DNA from: JALVDI01 sp039186435
GTDB lineage: Bacteria > Myxococcota_A > Polyangia > Polyangiales > Houyiibacteriaceae
Assembly: GCA_039186435.1 (NCBI GenBank)
Contig: JBCDAA010000448.1
Span: 1-7,035, forward strand
Direction of reading: 5' to 3'
Length of the DNA: 7,035 bases
Both the position numbers and the translations under genes were made by a program. Below the pieces are notes generated by a model. The model saw only the letters and a program-made list of their open reading frames with translations, was not told the DNA's origin and did not search any database. Positions within the stretch are counted from its first letter, which is position 1. Each line of letters begins with the position of its first letter. Below are positions 1 to 5,142 of the stretch, piece after piece.

Positions 1-858
1 GAGCCGCGCTGGCGGGAGGATCCGACGCTCCTCTTCGTCACGTTGCAGAACCATCTCTTGCATCCGAAGAAGCCGGGCGCGCGACCGATCGATGTCGAGC
101 GAAAACTCCGTGCAACCCGCGAAGTCGCGGAGCGCGAGGTCGAAGCGAAGCTCGTGCCCTTGGTACGCCCCGCATTCCGACACCTTCTTCATCTCGTGCA
201 GCGCTTTACGCGCCTCCGCGAGCACCTGCGTGGAATCGTCACCGAGATCCTGGGGCTGCTGCGCATCGTCGCGGTCGACGCGTCCCGGCGCATCGCTGCC
301 AGCGAAGCTTCTGCCGGCGAGGATGCCGCGTTCTACCTGACGCTGGACGAGCTTCATCAGGTGCTCCGGCGTAGTGGACTGCGCGTCGCCTCTCGAGTGC
401 GTCAGCGCCGACGTCAGGTGGAGCGAGACCGGCAGCTTCCGGACCCGCCTGACACCTTCGTTGGGTATCCGCCCCCGGCCGATGAACCGGTGCAAGCCGC
501 GGATGCGCTTCGTGGCCTTGGCGCCAGTTCGGGGCGAATCCGGGGCAAGGCGCGCGTCGTTCGTTCACCCGCGGACGCCGCGCAACTCGTGGCCGGTGAG
601 ATTCTTGTCGCCCCGAGCGCGGATGTGGGCTGGGCGCCGCTCTTTCTTGTCGCTGCGGGCGTGGTCACCGATCTCGGCGGGCCGCTGAGTCACGCCTCGA
701 TCGTGCTTCGTGAGTACGCGGTACCCGCCGTCGTCAACGTGAAAGCAGGAACACGTTCGATTCAGACGGGGGATGAGATCGAAATCGATGGTGATGCAGG
801 AACCGTCCGAATCGTGCAACGCGCGGACGCGGCCGTCGGTCTCGAGCGCACTCCGTAG
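1..858 (+). CDS. PEP-utilising enzyme, C-terminal part with swivelling phosphohistidine domain (5' truncated by window)
   Basis: The frame is open from the first base, so this is the C-terminal 285 residues of a longer protein; the TTG at 43 is only an internal codon. The last ~100 residues match the mobile phosphohistidine domain of PEP synthase, PPDK and rifampin phosphotransferase: a glycine-rich entry strand (LGASSGRIRGKA), a segment ADVGWAPLFLVAAGVVTDLG, then GGPLSHASIVLREYAVPAVV. The His of LSHAS (codon 691-693) is the expected phosphate carrier. The preceding ~130 residues are Arg-rich and helical and resemble the linker between the ATP-grasp half and the swivelling domain in large PEP-utilising proteins. 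The family moves phosphate from ATP or PEP through this His to a substrate held in another domain; that domain lies outside the window, so the substrate (pyruvate, a drug or other) cannot be named. The stop TAG abuts the ATG of the next gene, implying co-transcription and coupled translation. Confidence 0.85.
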   Translation, partial: EPRWREDPTLLFVTLQNHLLHPKKPGARPIDVERKLRATREVAEREVEAKLVPLVRPAFRHLLHLVQRFTRLREHLRGIVTEILGLLRIVAVDASRRIAASEASAGEDAAFYLTLDELHQVLRRSGLRVASRVRQRRRQVERDRQLPDPPDTFVGYPPPADEPVQAADALRGLGASSGRIRGKARVVRSPADAAQLVAGEILVAPSADVGWAPLFLVAAGVVTDLGGPLSHASIVLREYAVPAVVNVKAGTRSIQTGDEIEIDGDAGTVRIVQRADAAVGLERTP

Positions 859-1575
859 ATGTCGATTCGTGTCGTGCACCACGACGAGTCGCTGCTCGTC
901 GTCGACAAACCTTCCGGTCTGGCAACCACCGCGCCGGAGGATGGCGACTCGCTGGCGACAAAGGTCAAGGCGCTCGATCCGGAGGCGCCGCGTCTTCACC
1001 CGACCTCCCGTCTCGACGCCGAGGTAACGGGTCTGGTCACCTTTGCGCGAACCCGGCGCGCGACTCTCGCGCTCAAAGCCTCTCGTGAAGAGGGCCGCTA
1101 TCATCGGCTCTATCTCGCCCTCGCGTTGGCGGAAGGGCTGCCGGGTGACGCGGGCCGCTGGGAAGGAACCATCGCCATCGACCCGAGGGATCCGCGTCGT
1201 CGCTTCGTGGGAGAGGGCAAGGGAGCGAAGGCTGCGGCGACCCGCTGGTCGGTTGTCGCGCGTGCTGGCCAGGTCGTCCTTCTCGCGTTCGAACCCGAGA
1301 CGGGACGCACTCATCAGCTACGCGTGCACGCGCAGGCCGCCGGCGTTCCGCTGCTCGGCGACCGACACTACGGCGGCGCTCGTCGCGTGACCCAAAAGGA
1401 TGGTCGTGTGCTTTCCGCGCGCCGCGTGATGCTTCACTGCGCCGCGCTCATGATCGGCGGAGAGGTGCCCCTCGACGTGACTTCGGTTCCCCCAAAGGAC
1501 TTTCATACGCTCTGGACAGGGGCCGGCGGAGATGCGACTACGCTTGCGGCATCCGCTGCAATTCATCCGCGATGA
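859..1575 (+). CDS. RluA-family pseudouridine synthase
   Basis: A 238-residue protein of the RluA/RsuA superfamily, which isomerises uridine to pseudouridine in rRNA or tRNA. The N-terminus (VVHHDESLLVVDKPSGLATT) is the family's first conserved strand-turn. The catalytic motif, normally HRLDxxTSGLL, appears as TSRLDAEVTGLVTFAR near residues 49-64: the catalytic Asp and the Arg-Leu are kept but the leading His is Ser. Further on are the conserved RTHQLRVHAQAAGVPLLGDRHYGG segment (about residues 150-175) and the YHRLYLAL strand. There is no S4 RNA-binding domain, and the length suits a minimal catalytic core. The RNA target cannot be told from sequence. The ATG follows the upstream stop with no spacer and has no clear Shine-Dalgarno site, so reinitiation after the PEP-utilising gene is likely. 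The 3' end overlaps the convergent TPR gene by 38 bp. Confidence 0.9.
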   Translation: MSIRVVHHDESLLVVDKPSGLATTAPEDGDSLATKVKALDPEAPRLHPTSRLDAEVTGLVTFARTRRATLALKASREEGRYHRLYLALALAEGLPGDAGRWEGTIAIDPRDPRRRFVGEGKGAKAAATRWSVVARAGQVVLLAFEPETGRTHQLRVHAQAAGVPLLGDRHYGGARRVTQKDGRVLSARRVMLHCAALMIGGEVPLDVTSVPPKDFHTLWTGAGGDATTLAASAAIHPR

Positions 1576-2512
1576 GCGCGGCGATCGCTTCTTCCACAAA
1601 CTCGGGCGCAGGAACGAGACGCTCGATGTTGCGCTGGTATACGAACACGCGCCGTAGGCCCTCGTGCTCGTCTCCCAGATCCACCTCGTCGAGAAGAACG
1701 GGCTGGCGCGGGTCGACGCCTTCGCTGACGACTTCGGCGCCCGGGAGTTCATCGACGAGGATGAGCGCGCCGTCGAGCTCCTTGGACACCTCGCCAGGAA
1801 GACGTTTGAGAGCCTGGCCGACGCGCCGTTCAAAACGCTCGGAGCTCTCGGCCCATGGAGGACGGGGAGCGTTCCGGTCGAGGTCCCGCGACTGAAGGAA
1901 CGCAACGAGTGCACCGCGCAGATCGTTTTGCGCCTCGCGAACCAGACCGAGGTAGTAGAAGACTTCCGCGTCGAGCACTCCGACCGCAGCGGCGTGTTCG
2001 ATGGCGATCGCGGCTTCTTCGATATCCCCCACCTCGAAGAGTGCACGGCCCACGAGAAAATCGACGTGGCTCGACTCGAAGGGACCTTGGGGAAGCTGCC
2101 GAACGACCTCCGCGGCTTCTTCGGCGCGGTCGCCGAACATCAGCGCGTCGACCTGAAGGAGCATCGCGTCGGCGCGCTCGTCGTCGTTCGCGGCAACCTC
2201 GACAGCGGTGTCTGTTTGCGCGATGGCTCCGTCGATGTCGCCCATTTGCAGCAGAACTTCGGCCGCGTTGAGAATCGCGTCGAGGTAGTTTTCGTCGTTT
2301 TCGATCGCGGTGCGATAGCAGGTGAGGGCGGCCTCAAGGTTGCCGCTCGCCGCGTGAATGTAGCCGATCAGGTTGTGGGCTTCCGGCGACGAGTCGTCGA
2401 ACTCGAGGGACTCGCGGGCCGATTCCATCGCGGCTTCGAGGTCGCCCTCGGCCATGAGATCCCACGCCCGGTCGAGGCGCGCGAAAAGAGGGTCGGTGTC
2501 GTCGTAGGCCAT
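1538..2512 (-). CDS. TPR-repeat protein with degenerate C-terminal zincin-like (minimal metallopeptidase) domain
   Basis: A 324-residue acidic, soluble protein with no signal peptide. Residues ~10-215 contain about five TPR units (for example 11-40, 44-75, 78-107, 149-179, 183-213) with the usual small/large residue pattern (EAHNLIGYIHAASGNLEAAL, EVFYYLGLVREAQNDLRGAL). TPRs mediate protein-protein contact. Residues ~225-315 resemble the minimal zincin family (PF06262/COG3824): FERRVGQALKRLPGEV, a strand ending LILVDELP, EGVDPR, then RRVFVYQRNIERL and an acidic helix. Where active members have HExxH, this protein reads DELQR (316-320) and stops four residues later, so both zinc-binding His are absent and only the Glu remains. 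It is therefore probably a scaffold or pseudo-enzyme. I chose the ATG at 2510-2512 because the longer open frame upstream has no TPR-like sequence and runs antisense into the next gene. No strong ribosome binding site is visible. Confidence 0.85.
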   Translation of the reverse strand: MAYDDTDPLFARLDRAWDLMAEGDLEAAMESARESLEFDDSSPEAHNLIGYIHAASGNLEAALTCYRTAIENDENYLDAILNAAEVLLQMGDIDGAIAQTDTAVEVAANDDERADAMLLQVDALMFGDRAEEAAEVVRQLPQGPFESSHVDFLVGRALFEVGDIEEAAIAIEHAAAVGVLDAEVFYYLGLVREAQNDLRGALVAFLQSRDLDRNAPRPPWAESSERFERRVGQALKRLPGEVSKELDGALILVDELPGAEVVSEGVDPRQPVLLDEVDLGDEHEGLRRVFVYQRNIERLVPAPEFVEEAIAALIADELQRMPQA

Positions 2513-2528
2513 GGCGGGAAGACCGCGA

Positions 2529-2556
2529 AACCTACGTCTTCGGCTCCGCGGGTCAA
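2529..2556 (-). promoter_or_regulatory. Putative sigma-70-type promoter for the TPR gene
   Basis: Reading the minus strand, TTGACC (2556-2551) is followed by a 16-nt spacer and TAGGTT (2534-2529). Transcription would begin near 2522, leaving a leader of only about 10 nt before the ATG at 2512, which agrees with the lack of a Shine-Dalgarno site. The -35 match is good and the -10 match only moderate, so this is a candidate. Confidence 0.3.
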
Positions 2557-2562
2557 GGGCGC

Positions 2563-2583
2563 GCTCGGTCTTTCCGACCGAGC
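2563..2583. repeat. 8-bp perfect inverted repeat (GCTCGGTC / GACCGAGC)
   Basis: GCTCGGTC (2563-2570), loop TTTCC (2571-2575), GACCGAGC (2576-2583). It lies in the divergent TPR/murein-endopeptidase intergenic region, directly upstream of the proposed TPR -35 box. It has no T-tract on either strand, so it is not a standard terminator; a protein-binding site is more plausible. Confidence 0.5.
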
Positions 2584-2584
2584 C

Positions 2585-2598
2585 CGACAACGTTGTCG
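2585..2598. promoter_or_regulatory. Perfect 14-bp palindrome with an extra half-site, candidate operator
   Basis: CGACAACGTTGTCG is a perfect palindrome. Its half-site recurs as CGACAACG at 2610-2617, 25 bp further on. It sits in the 205-bp region (2513-2717) between two divergent genes, where one dimeric regulator could act on both. No binding protein is implied by sequence; the assignment as operator is inference. Confidence 0.4.
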
Positions 2599-2717
2599 TT
2601 ACGACCTCGCGACAACGGGCGGCATGCAAAAGGGAAGGCGCTGGAAACGTTGAGGTTTCGTCGCGCCTTCGTGCCCACAAGTTCGCGGCGACGGGGGAGA
2701 GCCGGTATCTTTGATCG

Positions 2718-3524
2718 GTGCGTTGGTTTTGCCCCCTGCTGATGGCGATCGCCTGCTCGACACCGGTTCCGCCGGGGACGACGGTCTCGCACGGCGACAG
2801 CGCCAACGGTTGGCTTGAAGGGGGCGTGTCGCTTCCGGACCAAGGCGCCGGGTTTGTGCGCGCGCGGCCCGGCGAAAGCACTCGATTTGGAACGCCACGT
2901 CTCGTCGGGGCGCTCACACGCGCCACACTGGATGTGGATGCGCGCTTTGGGGGCGCGCCGCTCCGCGTCGGGGATTTGAGTGCGCCCTACGGCGGCCGTC
3001 ATCGACGCCACCGGAGTCACCGGAGCGGTCGCGACATGGACCTCATCTTTTACGCGACCGATCTCGAGGGGCGGTCCGTTCGTGGGCGGGGCTGGGTTGC
3101 GTTTGATCGCTACGGCGTTGGCGTCGAACCCGCGGATCGCGGCGGACGGATCCTGCGCTTTGACGACGCCCGCAACTGGGCGCTCGTTCGAAACCTACTT
3201 CTGGACGAAGAGGCACAGGTTCAATGGATCTTCGTCTCCCGCGGACTCAAGGCGCGCTTGCTCCGCTACGCCGTCGAGCATGAGCCCAATCCCGAAGCAC
3301 TCTTTCGAGCGGCGTGGCTTCTTCATCAGCCCTCCCGGGGCAATCCTCACGCCGATCACTTTCACGTGCGCGTGGCCTGCGGTCCACTTCAGCGCTCCAT
3401 TGGCTGCAGCGATCGCGGTCCGGTTTGGAGCTGGTGGCGGGACGCCGCCGCAAAGCGCGATAGCTACGCGCCCTACAACGATCTCGGGCTCGTCGCCGCG
3501 ATCGTGGACGGCGACGTCGAGTAA
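2718..3524 (+). CDS. mepA: Penicillin-insensitive murein endopeptidase-like lipoprotein (peptidase family M74)
   Basis: A 268-residue homologue of MepA, a LAS-type zinc peptidase that cuts D-Ala-meso-DAP peptidoglycan cross-links in the periplasm. The first signature is GRHRRHRSHRSGRDMDLIF (residues 93-111): aligned to E. coli MepA, His101 and Asp108 are two zinc ligands. The second is NPHADHFHVRVAC (209-221), where His216 is the third ligand and His214 the likely catalytic partner. FATP-like spacing is kept and the overall length is near the family's. The start is GTG at 2718, because an in-frame TGA lies at 2712-2714 and the next ATG (2742) would remove the export signal. Residues 1-13 (MRWFCPLLMAIAC) form a very short hydrophobic segment ending in a lipobox-like AIAC, so a lipoprotein anchored at Cys13 is likely but the box is imperfect. 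A -10-like TATCTT (2706-2711) would put the transcript start at about the GTG itself, suggesting a leaderless mRNA; this is weak. Confidence 0.88.
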   Translation: MRWFCPLLMAIACSTPVPPGTTVSHGDSANGWLEGGVSLPDQGAGFVRARPGESTRFGTPRLVGALTRATLDVDARFGGAPLRVGDLSAPYGGRHRRHRSHRSGRDMDLIFYATDLEGRSVRGRGWVAFDRYGVGVEPADRGGRILRFDDARNWALVRNLLLDEEAQVQWIFVSRGLKARLLRYAVEHEPNPEALFRAAWLLHQPSRGNPHADHFHVRVACGPLQRSIGCSDRGPVWSWWRDAAAKRDSYAPYNDLGLVAAIVDGDVE

Positions 3525-3613
3525 CCCCTTCGCAGATCCCTACAAAGGCACGTTCACGGGCGGCTTGTGAACCGGCCGTCACAGCGCGATTGAAAACCCG
3601 GGCTGGAACGCGG

Positions 3614-3629
3614 TGGCACCGCTTGTGCT
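3614..3629 (+). promoter_or_regulatory. Candidate sigma-54 (-24/-12) promoter for the lipoprotein gene
   Basis: TGGCACCGCTTGTGCT has the GG (-24) and GC (-12) dinucleotides at the correct 12-bp phase and matches the TGGCAC-N5-TTGCW consensus except for G in place of the first T of the -12 element. Transcription would start near 3640, leaving a ~15-nt leader that contains the GGAGGA ribosome binding site. It overlaps a 13-bp dyad (GCGGTG-G-CACCGC, 3610-3622). A sigma-54 promoter needs an enhancer-binding activator, and no such gene lies in the window. Confidence 0.45.
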
Positions 3630-3644
3630 ACGCCGTCGTGGGAT

Positions 3645-3650
3645 GGAGGA
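3645..3650 (+). promoter_or_regulatory. Ribosome binding site GGAGGA that fixes the lipoprotein start
   Basis: GGAGGA lies four bases before the ATG at 3655. This favours that start over the in-frame ATG at 3643 (which would overlap this site) and over the GTG at 3613, and it puts the lipoprotein signal at the exact N-terminus. Confidence 0.7.
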
Positions 3651-3654
3651 CACG

Positions 3655-4155
3655 ATGCGATTGGCTTTGCTTTCGGGGATCTTGCTCGCGTGCGGCGGTG
3701 GCGGATTGAGCGCCGGAGAGGTGGAAGACCTTCCGTCCGGCAACGCCATCGGCACGGATCTAAGTGGCACCTACGAACTCGATGCGCTCACCGTGGCCTG
3801 CTCAGGCTCGTGCGCGCCGATCGATGCGTTCGGCCTCTTCGTGACGCTTTGCGATGTAGGTGATCGGAACAGCGACGTCGCGGTCGTGACGCAGACCGAC
3901 GGAGTGCTGCGCGTCGACGTTGAGGACAACCTTTCGATCAGCCGCCTCGAAGGAGGCATCTTTAACGACGGGTCCTTTGAGATTGGCGGTGTCAAAACCG
4001 AGCTCGGCGGCCGCGCGCGCTTCATCAGTCGGGCGACGGGCTTTCTCGACGCGGACGGTTGGCGCGGCGAGCTCGAAGTTCGAAGCGTCGGAAGCGCGGA
4101 GGGGCAGAGCCGAGACTGCACGGCAATCGTCGAGGTGACCGGCGAACGTGAGTAG
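3655..4155 (+). CDS. Small lipoprotein of unknown function
   Basis: A 166-residue protein that I do not recognise. It begins MRLALLSGILLAC, a type II signal peptide with a good lipobox (LLAC, Cys13), followed by a GGGG linker, so it should be lipidated and anchored facing the periplasm or cell surface. The residue after Cys is Gly, not Asp, which under the E. coli sorting rule favours outer-membrane delivery. The mature part (residues ~35-160) alternates short hydrophobic strands with Gly/Asp turns (GTYELDALTV, GVLRVDVEDN, GGRARFISRATGF, WRGELEVRSV), suggesting an all-beta fold. It has further cysteines in the strings ACSGSCAPID, TLCDVG and RDCTAIV that could form disulfides after export. The start is set by the GGAGGA site and the lipobox. 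The gene stops 12 bp before the end of the convergent pseudo-receiver gene. A sigma-54-type promoter immediately upstream suggests conditional expression independent of the murein endopeptidase gene. Confidence 0.75.
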   Translation: MRLALLSGILLACGGGGLSAGEVEDLPSGNAIGTDLSGTYELDALTVACSGSCAPIDAFGLFVTLCDVGDRNSDVAVVTQTDGVLRVDVEDNLSISRLEGGIFNDGSFEIGGVKTELGGRARFISRATGFLDADGWRGELEVRSVGSAEGQSRDCTAIVEVTGERE

Positions 4156-4167
4156 CCGAGCGTCGTC

Positions 4168-4905
4168 TTAGAGAAGCGCGCGTACCATCGACGCGACGGA
4201 GTCTACTTCTGCGGTCTGGTCGCAGGCGATCCAGCGCGATGAATCCGGCACGAGGACCGTTGCGGCGTCGAGCTCTTCTTCGCTCGCGCCCCAGAGCACG
4301 ACGATACTCTCCACCGGCAAGTCCGGTGCGATGGTGGCGAGGGTTGTCGGCTGGACGGAAGGATCCTCGCAGTCGATGATCAAAAGCAGGTTGTCGCTTC
4401 GTCCTTCGATGGCGTCGAGGAGGGCGACCACGTCTTCGATGGCTTCCGTTTCCGCGATTCCGCGAAGAGCGCGCCTGAGAGCAACGTTTCGATCCTCGTC
4501 GAGGGTTGCGACGAGTACGCGACGGAGGGTCGCCGGTTCCGGAAGCGGGTCGGGAAGGATGCTCGGGGTGTCCGCTTCCAGTTCGAGGAGCGGCGGTTCA
4601 TCGAGGGCGATGGCCGGTGCGATGGTCGGAATGCGAACCAGCAGTGGTGCGAGCTGATCGCGAATCGCGGTCGCGGCGTCTTCGCCCATGACGAAGGTGG
4701 TCGCGGCCCGAAGGTGATGTTCGACGAAGACGCGGAGGCGCGAGCCACCCGGCGGGACCTCGGACTCCTGGGCGAGATGCAGCGCACGACGGAGAATGCG
4801 CGCTGCGACCTCAGGCGCAGCGACCGCGGCCACTGCCTCGCGAACCGTTTCGGCCGCTGGCGTGACCCCACCGACTTGGCTGTGGCGGGCTTCTCCCACG
4901 TGCAC
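4168..4905 (-). CDS. Pseudo-receiver (response-regulator-like) protein with helical N-terminal region
   Basis: A 245-residue soluble protein. Residues ~15-92 are predicted helical, Ala/Leu-rich (VREAVAAVAAPEVAARILRR, LRVFVEHHLRAATTFV) and not a domain I can name. A Pro-rich acidic linker (~93-125) leads to a C-terminal region with the (beta-alpha)5 pattern of receiver domains: RRVLVATLDEDRNVALRRAL (~128-147, with Asp136/Asp138 in the acidic pocket), LLLIIDCEDPS with Asp178 at the phosphoacceptor position, then SIVVLWGAS (201-208). The switch Thr/Ser position is Trp205 and no Lys appears at the conserved Lys position (PDSSRWIACD), so ordinary phosphorelay signalling is doubtful. There is no DNA-binding output domain. 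The start is GTG at 4905 because an in-frame TAA lies four codons upstream; GTG at 4899 is also possible. No Shine-Dalgarno is clear. The gene follows the RNase HII-like gene on the same strand after 237 bp, so it probably has its own promoter. Confidence 0.7.
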   Translation of the reverse strand: MHVGEARHSQVGGVTPAAETVREAVAAVAAPEVAARILRRALHLAQESEVPPGGSRLRVFVEHHLRAATTFVMGEDAATAIRDQLAPLLVRIPTIAPAIALDEPPLLELEADTPSILPDPLPEPATLRRVLVATLDEDRNVALRRALRGIAETEAIEDVVALLDAIEGRSDNLLLIIDCEDPSVQPTTLATIAPDLPVESIVVLWGASEEELDAATVLVPDSSRWIACDQTAEVDSVASMVRALL

Positions 4906-4940
4906 CGTCCGATCTTAGCCGGAACTTTAGGGGTCCGAAA

Positions 4941-5011
4941 GTGATACCGCAGAAATATACAAATAACGGATTGTGCGTGACGGAAACCGAAATGCGTATT
5001 TGTTTCAAGTG
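4941..5011 (-). promoter_or_regulatory. AT-rich block, possible promoter of the pseudo-receiver gene
   Basis: This stretch is much richer in A and T than its surroundings. On the minus strand it contains TATATT (4959-4954), a fair -10 hexamer that would give a leader of about 40 nt to the GTG at 4905. No convincing -35 hexamer sits 16-19 nt upstream, so either an activator is needed or the call is wrong. Confidence 0.25.
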
Positions 5012-5014
5012 TTT

Positions 5015-5103
5015 GGCGTAGCTTCGCGACGTTGTCGAAGCGGTTGAGCGCGATCAAAATCGGCGCTACGCCTCCGGAAACACACGTTTTTTCGTCGTGT
5101 GTT
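5015..5103. other. Potential branched RNA or cruciform structure in the intergenic region
   Basis: Closing stem GGCGTA (5015-5020) with TACGCC (5067-5072). Inside it are two adjacent hairpins: GCTTCG (5021-5026) with CGAAGC (5036-5041), and GCGCGAT (5048-5054), loop CAAA, with ATCG-G-CGC (5059-5066, one bulged G). Read as one arm, GGCGTAGC/GCTACGCC pair over eight bases. GTTT (5011-5014) and AAAC (5078-5081) could extend the base. Five bases after the closing stem starts a separate perfect 8-bp hairpin, AACACACG (5079-5086) with CGTGTGTT (5096-5103), loop 5087-5095. The segment is non-coding and lies upstream of the pseudo-receiver gene and downstream of the RNase HII-like stop. No known RNA family is recognised and the strand is not determined. 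Confidence 0.35.
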
Positions 5104-5142
5104 GGATCGCACAGTGTCGTGGCGGTTTCGCGAGGTCCAAAC

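Noticed and set aside
565..1314. Minus-strand open frame of 249 codons
   Set aside because: It lies opposite two well-supported plus-strand genes and has no motif.
1664..2653. Long plus-strand open frame (329 codons) opposite the TPR gene
   Set aside because: It is a GC-rich mirror of the TPR gene. Its translation has no recognisable motif, while the minus strand encodes clear TPR units.
2513..2926. N-terminal extension of the TPR gene to 2926
   Set aside because: The added 138 residues are Arg/Pro-rich, have no domain pattern and run antisense to the murein endopeptidase gene; the ATG at 2512 starts just before the first TPR.
3552..3572. GTTCAC/GTGAAC inverted repeat after the murein endopeptidase gene as a terminator
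   Set aside because: The stem is only 6 bp, the loop is 9 nt and no T-tract follows.
4380..5057. Minus-strand open frame of 225 codons that runs through the 237-bp gap and into the pseudo-receiver gene in another frame
   Set aside because: The stretch inside the gap reads like ordinary protein (NRFDNVAKLRQTLETN), but the rest is a frame shadow of the pseudo-receiver gene. There is no ATG and no recognised family, and potential RNA structure is a competing explanation.
5079..5103. AACACACG/CGTGTGTT hairpin as a terminator for the RNase HII-like gene
   Set aside because: On the minus strand the stem is followed by TCCGGAGG, not a T-tract; the T-run lies in the loop on the plus strand.
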